From: Sphingomonas sp. Leaf21
GTDB taxonomy: Bacteria > Pseudomonadota > Alphaproteobacteria > Sphingomonadales > Sphingomonadaceae
Direction of reading: 5' to 3'
NCBI RefSeq assembly: GCF_916858675.1
Contig: NZ_CAKASM010000025.1
Span: 1 to 52,360 of the forward strand
DNA length: 52,360 bases
In this document: positions 1 to 7,613 of the stretch, in pieces
Layout: each line of letters opens with the position of its first letter
Numbering within the stretch: position 1 is the first letter of the stretch
Notes under the pieces: model-generated
Told to the model about the DNA's origin: nothing
The model's database searches: none
What the model saw: the letters and a program-made list of their open reading frames with translations, nothing else
Position numbers and translations under genes: made by a program

Positions 1-1
1 A

Positions 2-415
2 AATTGGGTTTCCCCATCGTCGCCTCCTGTCCTCAAAATTAGGACCCGAGGCGTCCAGAAATCTAGGGGCTACTCAATCAAGCTATCCAAAGAAGGCGAT
101 GTAAGAGCAGTCAACCTAGAGATTGAGCGGTTTGATGTCTCGTTGTCTGATTACCTAAAGAAGGCTCGGCAATCGAATGTTAAAAGGGCAATAGCTAGCC
201 TTACCACTGAGTTAGATTGGGCTGCTGCTGCCCGTGGTGTAGTCGGCGGCGGCGGTTTAGCAGCCATTGCTCAGGGCTTTAATCTTACTACGGCGGCGGC
301 GGCGATTGGCGGCGGCATATTAACTGGCTTGTCGGTCAAAAGCGTAGCTGGTGTGAAGGACGGTCCTTCCCCCTTCCGATACCTTGCGCGGATTGAAAGG
401 GAGTTCGGCGAGTGA
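2..415 (+). CDS. Partial hypothetical protein, 5' end outside window
   Basis: The reading frame is open from the first bases of the window to a TGA at 413-415, so about 137 residues of a longer protein are visible and its start lies upstream. A TTG at 143 could be read as a start but has no convincing ribosome binding site. The first half is polar; the second half has an Ala/Gly-rich hydrophobic stretch (roughly the codons at 230-345) that could be one or two membrane or amphipathic segments. Base composition is clearly lower in GC than the core genes from 1.5 kb onward, and codons such as TTA, CTA and AGA are used, which suggests transfer. I do not recognise the family and assign no function. 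Confidence 0.55.
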   Translation, partial: NWVSPSSPPVLKIRTRGVQKSRGYSIKLSKEGDVRAVNLEIERFDVSLSDYLKKARQSNVKRAIASLTTELDWAAAARGVVGGGGLAAIAQGFNLTTAAAAIGGGILTGLSVKSVAGVKDGPSPFRYLARIEREFGE

Positions 416-504
416 TTCGGTTTGAGTCTCTACTGTGGACCCACATCGGCCAGCCCCTTGCCTCAGCTAGTACAAAGGCCTAATACAAGCGTCCCGACGC
501 TGTT

Positions 505-807
505 TCAGAAAACCGCAGAAATCCGCCGTTTTTGGTGCCAACCGTAAAATCCTCTTCTGGGCACCATTTCCGGCCAGAGCCGGGCACCATGGATATGGCG
601 GCATTGCCGCCCCGCCACCGCGCTTCTCAACGCCGCCATGCTAGCCCGGATGTGGATGGCATGGTTATCCATGCGAACGGTGTCGATCGGCAGCCGGACA
701 CAGGCTTTTTGCAGGCCAAATGCGCCTTCCGACGGATGGCTATCCGAAAGTACGATAGCTTTTGAGCGGCCATCGCTTCTCTCCCAGTCGGCAAGACCCT
801 GTACCGG
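505..807 (-). pseudogene. Possible decayed recombinase C-terminal fragment
   Basis: On the minus strand about 100 codons are open between stops, with no good start codon. The translation contains a segment reading RLPIDTVRMDNHAIHIRASM (about 630-690), then an Ala/Leu-Arg stretch. This pattern (R-L-x-x-D-x-V-x-[MV]-x-[DN]-x-x-I-x-I, then a small-residue helix) resembles the C-terminal end of large serine recombinases common in alphaproteobacteria. No catalytic domain is present, so at best it is a remnant. It overlaps a tRNA-3'-end-like sequence at 548-566, which would suit a former integration site. The resemblance is from memory and weak; random open frame is the alternative. Confidence 0.25.
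548..566 (+). other. tRNA-Leu 3'-end-like fragment, possible att site
   Basis: These 19 bases end in TCTTCTGGGCACCA, the 3' acceptor strand plus CCA of many proteobacterial tRNA-Leu genes, preceded by AATCC as in the second half of a T-arm. The 5' tRNA body is absent: the upstream bases do not fold as a T-loop. Such a fragment is what an integrase-mediated insertion into a tRNA gene leaves at the distal end. It sits between a low-GC partial gene and native-looking sequence. Chance similarity cannot be excluded. Confidence 0.35.
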
Positions 808-867
808 TCATCCGTCCATCGTCCCCATCGACAGCGTCTGGTAATTCGAGCCGGACGTTTGCGCAGG

Positions 868-1197
868 TCAGCTAACGGCCCGACGTCGTCTTCCCAGTAT
901 CATCCAGCTGACGGCCAGGCAGGCGACCAATGCGGGTGCGGCGGTAAAGACGAGCCATGCACCCGGCTGCCCCAGGCCGTCGTATCGATGCTGAAGGGTG
1001 AACCACGGCCATGGCCAAGCCAAGTATAGGCCATAGACCAGCATAAGGAATGGCACAGCGGCGCCCACGATCGCCGCAATCGAAGCAGGCGATCGATCCG
1101 ATATTCGACGCCCCTTGAAGACGACCGCGATGATCGCCGTCGCTAGCAGCGCTGGCAGCACAGTCCAGGCGGAGAGGATAATCAGCATCAGCAACAC
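868..1197 (-). CDS. Small hypothetical membrane protein
   Basis: A 109-residue protein with about three hydrophobic segments (residues 1-26, 42-62 and 83-104), a basic loop KGRRISDR after the first, and a basic C-terminus RRRRAV. It is probably an inner-membrane protein. The GTG at 1197 gives the longest form; an in-frame ATG lies at 1188, and neither has a strong ribosome binding site. It stands alone, divergent from the marR operon about 340 bases away. I recognise no family. Base composition resembles the core genome more than the left edge does. Confidence 0.5.
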   Translation of the reverse strand: MLLMLIILSAWTVLPALLATAIIAVVFKGRRISDRSPASIAAIVGAAVPFLMLVYGLYLAWPWPWFTLQHRYDGLGQPGAWLVFTAAPALVACLAVSWMILGRRRRAVS

Positions 1198-1539
1198 CGC
1201 ACGCTTTTACCCGATAGGTGGACGATCACAAATGGGCGCCAGCTGACGAGGCGGTTGGGCTGGCGCGCCCCCTTGCAGCCATCCCGGGCCATCTTCGTCG
1301 CTGCCCGACTTCGTACGTTCATGTACGTTCGCGGATGATGGTGAAGCGGCAGACCCGGTAAGGCAGCACAGGTCGTTCCGCTGCAGGTGCCCAGAATGCC
1401 TCGGGGCGGTTTGCAATCACAATCTCGGATACATGCTTCGCGCGGACGCCATCGCCCCACCGACGACGTGCCCACCGGGAACCATCACGTCCGCGTCTGG
1501 TTTTGACAGCATGTTGTCATTGGACGGCGCGGATATCGC
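1198..1539. other. Gene-free stretch upstream of marR
   Basis: No convincing gene is present; the short open frames here lack starts and family resemblance. The stretch contains a direct repeat GTACGTTC at 1313-1320 and 1323-1330, within which CGTAC and GTACG also form an inverted pair (1312-1327), and the palindrome at 1504-1519 listed separately. Confidence 0.5.
1504..1519. promoter_or_regulatory. Palindromic operator candidate ahead of marR
   Basis: The 16 bases TGACAGCATGTTGTCA form an inverted repeat with 7 of 8 pairs matching, 21 bases before the marR start codon. MarR proteins bind 16-20 bp palindromes and usually repress their own operon, so this is a natural autoregulatory site. A TTGACA hexamer (1503-1508) overlaps it and could be the -35 element, though no clear -10 follows at the right distance. 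Confidence 0.45.
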
Positions 1540-2028
1540 ATGAATGACACCCCTACCGACGCACGCGAGCTCGCACTCGCGGTTTTCGCCGCCAACGGGC
1601 GGCTGGTGAGTGCCGGCAATATGCTCGTCGAGCATCTCGGCCTCACCAGCGCCTGGTGGCAGGTGCTCGCCGCGTTGCGCTATGCGCCGACGCCCCTGAC
1701 GGTTGCGTCGATCGCTCGCGCCATGGGGCTGACCCGGCAGGCGGTGCAACGCATCGTCGATCTGCTCGCGCAGCGGGGCCTGGTGATGTTCCAGCCCAAT
1801 CCGGAGCATCTTCGCGCCAAGCTCGTCATGCTGACCGCCGCGGGGAGTGAGGCGGTGTCGGGTGCCGAGCATGCCGTCGCGCCGATCGATCGGGCGATCG
1901 TCGACCGGATCGGTCCCGATCGCATCCGCGACGCGATCGCCACGCTTCAGGCGATGGTCACCATCATCTCCGAGCGCCTCGACGAGCGGGGCACTCCCTT
2001 CTCATGTCGGAAAGGACCCACATCATGA
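1540..2028 (+). CDS. MarR family transcriptional regulator
   Basis: A 162-residue winged-helix DNA-binding protein of the MarR family. The core shows the winged helix, with a recognition helix around residues 58-72 (ASIARAMGLTRQAVQRIVD) followed by the wing region ending in AKLVMLTAAG. MarR dimers typically repress a neighbouring operon until a phenolic, oxidant or similar ligand binds. The next gene starts inside its stop codon (ATGA at 2025-2028), so the reductase is translationally coupled and very probably the regulated target. The palindrome 21 bases upstream of the start is the likely operator. The ligand cannot be told from the sequence. Confidence 0.85.
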   Translation: MNDTPTDARELALAVFAANGRLVSAGNMLVEHLGLTSAWWQVLAALRYAPTPLTVASIARAMGLTRQAVQRIVDLLAQRGLVMFQPNPEHLRAKLVMLTAAGSEAVSGAEHAVAPIDRAIVDRIGPDRIRDAIATLQAMVTIISERLDERGTPFSCRKGPTS

Positions 2029-2909
2029 TCCTCATTTCCGGTGCGACCGGCGGCATCGGCGGCGAAATCTGCCGCTTGCTGGGCCAGACAGGCACGCCGT
2101 TCCGCGCGATGGGCCGCAAGCAGGCGCAGGTCGATGCGTTTCGCGCGAAGGGGACGGACGCGGTGCTCGGCGACTTCGACCGGCCCGAGACGCTGCCAGC
2201 CGTGATGCAGGGCATCGACACGATGTTCCTGATCACCCCGCCCACCCAGCGCCAGTTCACGCAGGAGACGGCCGCGATCGACGCTGCCCGCCAGGCCGGT
2301 GTCCGCCGCATCGTCAAGCTGTCGGCATCCGACGCCAATATCCGCTCGACCGTGCCATGGGCGCGGACGCACGCCCGGATCGACCATCATCTGCGCGCGT
2401 CGGGGATCGACTGGACGATCCTGAAGCCCACGGCGTTCATGCAGAATTTCCTGTGGTTCAAGGATGCGATCGCGAAAGGTTTTCTGCCGCAGGTCGCGGG
2501 CAAGGGGTCGGTGTCGTGGGTCGATACGCGCGACGTGGCACGTGTCGCCGCCACGGTCCTGCGCCAGGACGGACACGTCCGCGCGACATATTTCCTCACG
2601 GGTCCGGAAACGCTCGACATGAAGGCGGCGGCCGAGCGCCTCGGCGCGGTCGCGGGGCGCAAGGTGCGCTATCTCGACCTCCCCAATCCGCTGTTCGCCG
2701 CGCTGCTGCGCGTCACCGGCAATTCGCGCTGGATGACCAAGGGGCTGGTCGTCCAGTTCGCCGATGTCGTCGCCGGGCATCACGACATCGATCCGACCTT
2801 CGAGATCGAACGGCTGACCGGCATCCCGCCGCATGATTTCACCGCCTTCGTGCGCGATCACCGCGATCAGTTCGTCGGCTTGCCGAGCGAGCGCGCGAAG
2901 GCCGCGTGA
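2025..2909 (+). CDS. NmrA/SDR-like NAD(P)-binding oxidoreductase
   Basis: A 294-residue atypical short-chain dehydrogenase of the NmrA / NAD(P)H-binding type. The N-terminus gives a beta strand and the dinucleotide motif SGATGGIGG, followed by a Rossmann fold, but no Tyr-x-x-x-Lys catalytic pair is obvious. Relatives include quinone reductases such as QorB and redox-sensing regulators. I chose the ATG at 2025 because GGAAAGGA lies 8 bases before it and it overlaps the marR stop as ATGA; an in-frame ATG at 2004 has no ribosome binding site. It is the second gene of a MarR-controlled operon, so it probably acts on a quinone or reactive aromatic compound. The substrate is not determined. Confidence 0.8.
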   Translation: MILISGATGGIGGEICRLLGQTGTPFRAMGRKQAQVDAFRAKGTDAVLGDFDRPETLPAVMQGIDTMFLITPPTQRQFTQETAAIDAARQAGVRRIVKLSASDANIRSTVPWARTHARIDHHLRASGIDWTILKPTAFMQNFLWFKDAIAKGFLPQVAGKGSVSWVDTRDVARVAATVLRQDGHVRATYFLTGPETLDMKAAAERLGAVAGRKVRYLDLPNPLFAALLRVTGNSRWMTKGLVVQFADVVAGHHDIDPTFEIERLTGIPPHDFTAFVRDHRDQFVGLPSERAKAA

Positions 2910-2949
2910 CACCGAGGGCATACCGCCCTCCAGAATTTGGGGACTGACC

Positions 2950-3354
2950 ATGAGCCGACAACGCAATATCGAGATCGCCCGGACGCTGCTGGAGGGCATC
3001 GGGCAAGGCCGCGATCCCGAGGACATTGCCGCACCCTTCGCGAAGGACCTGGTGTTCGAGGTTCAGGGCGATGCCGACGCCATGCCGTGGATCGGCCGAC
3101 GGACGGGTCGGCAGGCGATGGCCGACTTCCTGCGCGATCTGCGTGCGTTGACCGAGCCGCTGTCGTTCGATGTCGACGACATCCTGGCCAGCGACGATCG
3201 CGCCGCGATCGTCGGCGCACTGCGGACGCGGATCAGGACGACGGGCAAGGTGATGGCGTCGCAATTCGCGATCGTGCTGACCATCGCCGATGGCGTCGTC
3301 ACCCGGTTCCAGATGCTCGAGGACAGCTTCGCCCTGTCGCGCGCCGCCCGGTAG
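2950..3354 (+). CDS. SnoaL-like / NTF2-fold protein
   Basis: A 134-residue protein with the layout of the SnoaL/NTF2 fold: an N-terminal helix (IEIARTLLEGIGQG), a segment for the entry of the cone (FAKDLVFEVQG), a central helix (GRQAMADFLRDL) and four C-terminal strands ending in IADGVVTRFQMLEDS. Members bind small hydrophobic ligands; some are cyclases, isomerases or dehydratases, many are unassigned. It starts 40 bases after the reductase stop and is the third gene of the marR operon, so it may handle the same ligand. The ATG at 2950 is chosen because the fold begins right after it. Confidence 0.75.
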   Translation: MSRQRNIEIARTLLEGIGQGRDPEDIAAPFAKDLVFEVQGDADAMPWIGRRTGRQAMADFLRDLRALTEPLSFDVDDILASDDRAAIVGALRTRIRTTGKVMASQFAIVLTIADGVVTRFQMLEDSFALSRAAR

Positions 3355-3447
3355 CACGCCGCCGCGTCTCCACGCTCCGCCCCGCCATCGGGGCGAAGTC
3401 AGCGGGCATCGTGGGCACGCTTTCGTCCGTATCGGCGAACGCGCGCA

Positions 3448-6123
3448 TCAGTAGCGGACGAGTGCGCCGATGTAGAAGGCGCGGCCGTTGTCGATCTCCT
3501 CGCGCAGCAGGCCGAATCCGGGGCCGAACATCCGCTGCGGGCGGAAGTCGGTCAGGTTCTTGCCCTGCGCGACGATCGTCCAGTGGCGACTGAGCTTCAG
3601 CCGCAACTGCGCGTCGAACAGATCGCTGGCGGCATAGCGCCGGTCGCCGAGCGGATCGGTGGTCGAGACCGAATAGAGGATCGGCGACAGGTGATTCCAC
3701 GCGCCCTGCACCGTCACCGGCCCGGCGGTGTAGAACAGCTTCACGTTGGCGACGGTATTGGCGCTTTCGAACAGCCCCGACAGGCGACGGCGCGTAATGC
3801 CGTCTGACAGCGTGACCTCCGGCGGCGTCGGGTCGAGCAGGGTGACATTGGCCGACACGCCCAGCCCGGCGAGCGGACCCGGCAGGAAGGGCATCCGCGC
3901 GACGACCGCGTTCAGCTCGACCCCCTGCACCTTGGCACTGCTCGCGTTGACCGGGCGGATGCGGGTAACGAGCTGCTGCGCGCCGTCGAACAGCTCGCTC
4001 GCCTGGTTGCGGACGGTGATGATCTCGTTCGTTATGTCCTTGCGGAACAGGCCCGCCGAGAACAGCACGTCGCGGTCGACGTAATATTCCAGGCTGAGGT
4101 CGTAATTGTCGGACCGGCGGGGCTTCAGGTCGGGGTTGCCCGAGGTGATACTGATCGCGCCCGTCGAGCTGTTGACGTTGACGCTCTCGCGCGCGGCAAG
4201 GTCGTCGTAATTGGGGCGGCCGAGCGTGCGGCTATAGGCGGCGCGGAGGCGCAGGCGATCGGTCAGGTCCCAGTCGAACTGTGCGGAGGGCAGCCAGTTC
4301 TGGTAATGCTGGCCCTGCTGTCCCCAGGTGTAGACCGAATTCCGCAGGCGGTAAGAGCCGGTGGTCAGCGTCGTATCCTCGAACCGCACCCCCGCCGTCA
4401 GCCGCGCCGTGTCGAGCGCGTAGCGCGCCATCAGATAGCCCGCGACGATATTCTCGGTCAGATTGTAATCGGATTGCAGGCTGCTGCCCGCATTGGCGGA
4501 ATTGGCGGCGAAGCCGCTGCGGTTGGCGTCGAAGAAGGATCGCGCCGCGCCCGGATCGACGAACAGCATCGTCTGCCCGCCGCCATTGTACGGCGTGTAG
4601 CTCTGCGGCGCGAGCACGCCCGAGAGCAGGTAGTTGGCGGCGGTGGTCGTCCGGTAATTGTCCTGGACGAAGTCGTAGCGGCGATCGAGGAACCGCGCGA
4701 ACGCCCCCGTGCCCACGCCAAGGCCACGATCCTCCCCCGCCATGTTGACGCCGATATTGGCGCGCGCGGTCAGCGCATTCTCGCGCTGGTCCTCGGCCGT
4801 CGTGCCATATTCGAACTGGCGGTAATTGGCGGCGTTCGCGACATAGGCCGGGTTGGTGAAATTGAACTGCGTGAACGCGTCCGGCGTGATCGTATAGGCA
4901 TAGGCGAGGCTGTTGGTGTTCGCGATCCGATAGGTCGCGAGCCGGGCATCCTGGCTATAGGTCGCCACCGCGTAATTGACGCCGAAATCGGCATGGATGC
5001 GATCGGTCGGCGACAGTTCGCCCCGGAAATCGGCATAGCGCATCCGGCGGGTCTGATAATAATTGACCAGATCGACCTGCGCATTGGCGTTGGCGACATT
5101 GCCGCCGGTCGCGGTGACGGCGCTGAAATTGGTGTAGCGGTTGGTCGCGGTCGTCACCGCCGTGTTGGCGGCGACGAGGTTCGACTGCCGCTCCTCGTCA
5201 TTGGTGTGGCGGAAGTCGGCCAGCGTCACCGCCGCCTTGAACATCCGGTGATCGTCGAACTCCAGCTTGCCGAACACGCCGTAACGCTGACGGATATTGT
5301 CGTAATGGAGCCAGCGACGGCGGTCCGGCGCGACGAAGGCGTTCGACACGTCGTTGGTCGGCGAGGTCAGCCGTGTGGCCGTAGCGGGATCGAAATACAG
5401 GTAATTGTCGCTGGCGGAGTTGAGCGATGCGGAGTCGCGCCGGAAATAGCTGCCCGCCACGACCACGCCGAACTTGTGCTCCGGGCCGAAGGTGGTGGAC
5501 GCGACCAGTTCCGCCTGCCCCGATGGCCCCGCCTTGCCGCGCGTCCGTTCGAAATCCCATTTGCCGATGTCGAACCGGCCACCGACGAACGGCTTGCCGC
5601 CGCCGTCGAACGCGCTGCGGGTGCGCAGATTGGCGATGCCGCCGATCGCATTGCCGTTCATCGCGGCGTTGACCGACTTGTACACCTCGACCCGCGACGC
5701 CAGCGACGAGGGGATGACGTCGAGCGAGACGTTGCGGCGCCCCACCTCGTTGGCAGGCAGCGACACACCGTCGATCTGGACGAGGTTGTAGTCGGCGTTG
5801 AGGCCGCGGATCGACAGGAATTGCGCCTCGCCGCGCGCATTGTTCTGGATGGTCGACACGCCCGGCACGCGCGTCAGCGCCTCGCCCAGCCCGAAGTCGG
5901 GCAGCGTGCCGATCTCGTCCGAACTGATGCTGTCGGAGATGACGGGAATGTCGCGCTTCGCCTCGATCTCGCGCAACGCCTGGAGCCGTGCGCCGGTGAC
6001 GACGATGTCCGCGTCCATGTCGCGCGCTGCGGCAGGCGACGCAGGGGCCGTCTGGGCGTGGACCGGCGCGGCGAGTGCCGACGACAATAGCAGCAGGCTT
6101 CGCAAGCCGAACGACATTTTCAC
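3448..6123 (-). CDS. TonB-dependent outer-membrane receptor
   Basis: An 891-residue outer-membrane transporter. Residues 1-24 form a signal peptide ending VHAQ. A plug domain follows, with DIVVTGARL, then LPDFGLGEALTRVPGVS and FLSIRGLNADYNLVQIDG, and RVEVYKS before the barrel. The rest is rich in Tyr, Asn and Arg, as in a 22-strand barrel, and ends in an aromatic residue (ALVRY). I chose the GTG at 6123 because AGAGGGGA sits about 5 bases upstream and it supplies a Lys to the signal peptide; ATG at 6117 is the alternative. Receptors of this sphingomonad/xanthomonad type often import oligosaccharides. The divergent neighbours (propeller protein, MFS remnant, ROK repressor) fit that, but the substrate is unknown. 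Confidence 0.9.
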   Translation of the reverse strand: MKMSFGLRSLLLLSSALAAPVHAQTAPASPAAARDMDADIVVTGARLQALREIEAKRDIPVISDSISSDEIGTLPDFGLGEALTRVPGVSTIQNNARGEAQFLSIRGLNADYNLVQIDGVSLPANEVGRRNVSLDVIPSSLASRVEVYKSVNAAMNGNAIGGIANLRTRSAFDGGGKPFVGGRFDIGKWDFERTRGKAGPSGQAELVASTTFGPEHKFGVVVAGSYFRRDSASLNSASDNYLYFDPATATRLTSPTNDVSNAFVAPDRRRWLHYDNIRQRYGVFGKLEFDDHRMFKAAVTLADFRHTNDEERQSNLVAANTAVTTATNRYTNFSAVTATGGNVANANAQVDLVNYYQTRRMRYADFRGELSPTDRIHADFGVNYAVATYSQDARLATYRIANTNSLAYAYTITPDAFTQFNFTNPAYVANAANYRQFEYGTTAEDQRENALTARANIGVNMAGEDRGLGVGTGAFARFLDRRYDFVQDNYRTTTAANYLLSGVLAPQSYTPYNGGGQTMLFVDPGAARSFFDANRSGFAANSANAGSSLQSDYNLTENIVAGYLMARYALDTARLTAGVRFEDTTLTTGSYRLRNSVYTWGQQGQHYQNWLPSAQFDWDLTDRLRLRAAYSRTLGRPNYDDLAARESVNVNSSTGAISITSGNPDLKPRRSDNYDLSLEYYVDRDVLFSAGLFRKDITNEIITVRNQASELFDGAQQLVTRIRPVNASSAKVQGVELNAVVARMPFLPGPLAGLGVSANVTLLDPTPPEVTLSDGITRRRLSGLFESANTVANVKLFYTAGPVTVQGAWNHLSPILYSVSTTDPLGDRRYAASDLFDAQLRLKLSRHWTIVAQGKNLTDFRPQRMFGPGFGLLREEIDNGRAFYIGALVRY

Positions 6124-6156
6124 GCTAGTCCCCTCTTTTCCCGAACAGGTCGATAG

Positions 6157-6174
6157 CCTATTATTCACTATAGG
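6157..6174. promoter_or_regulatory. Inverted repeat in divergent promoter region
   Basis: CCTAT and ATAGG are perfect inverted arms around 8 bases, in the 116-base gap between the divergent TonB-dependent receptor and the propeller protein. A second small inverted repeat, GCGCC with GGCGC, lies at about 6192-6205. Either could bind the ROK regulator encoded three genes downstream, though ROK operators are usually longer. Support is positional only. Confidence 0.25.
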
Positions 6175-6239
6175 TGACATATCTATGACGGAGCGCCGTT
6201 AGGCGCGATCGTCCTCATATCGGGTCAGGAAAGGTGCCT

Positions 6240-7115
6240 ATGTTCCGGATGTTGACTGCTTTGCTCGCGCTCTCGGCCAGCTCCGGCGCGATTGCGGCCG
6301 AGCGGCTCTATGCCTGTGGCGACGACCAGATCCGCGAATATGCGGTGACGGGCGATCAGGCGCGCGAGACGTGGCGCTGGACCGCCGCGCAGGCGACCGA
6401 TCTGCCGGACGCCTATCGCAACAGGTTGCTGGCCCATATCGACGACTGCAAGCCGGTCGACGGGGGCAAGGCGATCCTGGTGACCGCGTCGACCGGAGGA
6501 ACCGTGGTGATCGATCGCGCGACGGGGAAGGTCCGCTTCCGCGCCAGGACGCCGATGGCGCATTCGGCGGACCTGCTCCCCGGCGGCTATGCGGCGGTGG
6601 CGCTGTCGATCAACCCGGCGGGCGACCGCCTGGAACTGTACAACGTGTCACGCAATGAAAGCCCGCTCGCCAGCCTGCCGCTGCCCTCCGGCCATGGCGC
6701 GGTGTGGGACGCGCGGCGGCACCGGCTGTTCGCGCTGTCACACGACCTGATCCAGGCCTTTTCCTTCGATCCGAAGGCGGCGGCGCCGCGTCTGGTCGAA
6801 ACCGCGCGCTGGACGCTGCCGGGGCGGCACGACGGGCACGACCTGTCGCCGACGCCCGAGGGCGGCTATGTCGTCACCACCGATGACGGGGTATGGCGCT
6901 TCGATCCCGACCGTGGCGATTTCGCGCCGATCCCGGCGCTGAACCCCAGGCTGCGGGTCAAGGCCGTCAGCGTGGCCAGGGGGGCGATGGCGTGGGTGCA
7001 GGCGGAGGAAAGTTGGTGGGCGCACGGCTTCACGGTCGCCGACCGCGACACCAGCCATCCACGCCGGATCGAGACGCCGGGGATGAAGCTGTACAAGGTC
7101 CGCTGGAATCCGTGA
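6240..7115 (+). CDS. Secreted beta-propeller-like protein, unknown function
   Basis: A 291-residue exported protein: residues 1-20 are a signal peptide (LLALSASSGAIAA, cut before ERLYACGDD). The mature part is built of repeated short strand pairs with phrases such as GTVVIDRATGKVRF, AVWDARRHRLFAL and GVWRFDPDRGDF, typical of a six- or seven-bladed propeller. It recalls the uncharacterised DUF6528 group, but I cannot confirm that. ATG at 6240 is chosen because AGGAAAGG lies 5 bases upstream; a GTG at 6234 is inside that site. It is divergent from the TonB-dependent receptor and leads the strand toward the MFS remnant and ROK gene. It may bind or process the same substrate in the periplasm; this is inference. 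Confidence 0.65.
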   Translation: MFRMLTALLALSASSGAIAAERLYACGDDQIREYAVTGDQARETWRWTAAQATDLPDAYRNRLLAHIDDCKPVDGGKAILVTASTGGTVVIDRATGKVRFRARTPMAHSADLLPGGYAAVALSINPAGDRLELYNVSRNESPLASLPLPSGHGAVWDARRHRLFALSHDLIQAFSFDPKAAAPRLVETARWTLPGRHDGHDLSPTPEGGYVVTTDDGVWRFDPDRGDFAPIPALNPRLRVKAVSVARGAMAWVQAEESWWAHGFTVADRDTSHPRRIETPGMKLYKVRWNP

Positions 7116-7139
7116 CCTGGCGCCGCGCCCGCGCGACCT

Positions 7140-7613
7140 ATGCTGCGGCGCATGTCGGCAAGAGCCTGTTGTGGACGGGTAGCGCTGGTGCTGGCCGGGG
7201 TCAGCTTCCCCGCGACGGTGCTGCTCGCGCCTTGTGGCGTGGCGGCGCTGCTCGCGGCGACATTGGTGTTCCGGATCGCCTATTCGGGCACCGACGTGCC
7301 GCACGATGCGCTGCTCACCCGGTTGGGCGACACGCCCGCCCGCGCGGTCGGCCTGGCGCGGGCGCGGGCGGTGGGGACCGCACTCGCCTCGCTGCTCGCC
7401 GCCGGTGTCGCCAGCGGCGGGGGCGGCCTGGGCACGGCACCGCTGCTATGGGCCATCGCGGCGGGCGGCGCCCTGATCGGCGCGACGATGGTGCCGCTGC
7501 CGTTCCTGGCGGCCGACGTGATCGGCATCGTCGCGCTGGGCGCGCTCGCCAAGGCGGTGCTGCGCCTGCCCGGCTTGACACACGCGCGCGCGCGCGGCTT
7601 GCCAGGCGGATGA
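7140..7613 (+). pseudogene. Truncated MFS sugar transporter (GPH-type fragment)
   Basis: Only 157 residues remain of what looks like a major-facilitator symporter, normally 430-500 residues with twelve helices. The diagnostic piece is FRIAYSGTDVPHDALLTRL at residues 44-62, with an R-A-x-x-L-x-R-A-R run after it. This matches the loop and helix region of glycoside-pentoside-hexuronide (MelB-like) carriers. About four hydrophobic segments remain; the N-terminal helices and the whole C-terminal half are missing. The stop overlaps the ROK start as ATGA (7610-7613), so translation is coupled. A new small membrane protein derived from the transporter is possible, but a degraded gene is more likely. 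Confidence 0.55.

Noticed and set aside
532..844. Short plus-strand frames in the left gap.
   Set aside because: They overlap each other in different frames and the minus-strand recombinase-like frame, and have no ribosome binding site or family resemblance.
1313..1330. GTACGTTC direct repeat as a TetR-type operator.
   Set aside because: No TetR gene nearby and the gap is far from the marR start; the palindrome at 1504-1519 is the better candidate.
4306..6090. A 594-codon open frame on the plus strand antisense to the TonB-dependent receptor.
   Set aside because: It mirrors the receptor reading frame, its translation is low-complexity Arg/Ala/Ile rich with no fold or family, and such long antisense frames are expected in GC-rich genes.
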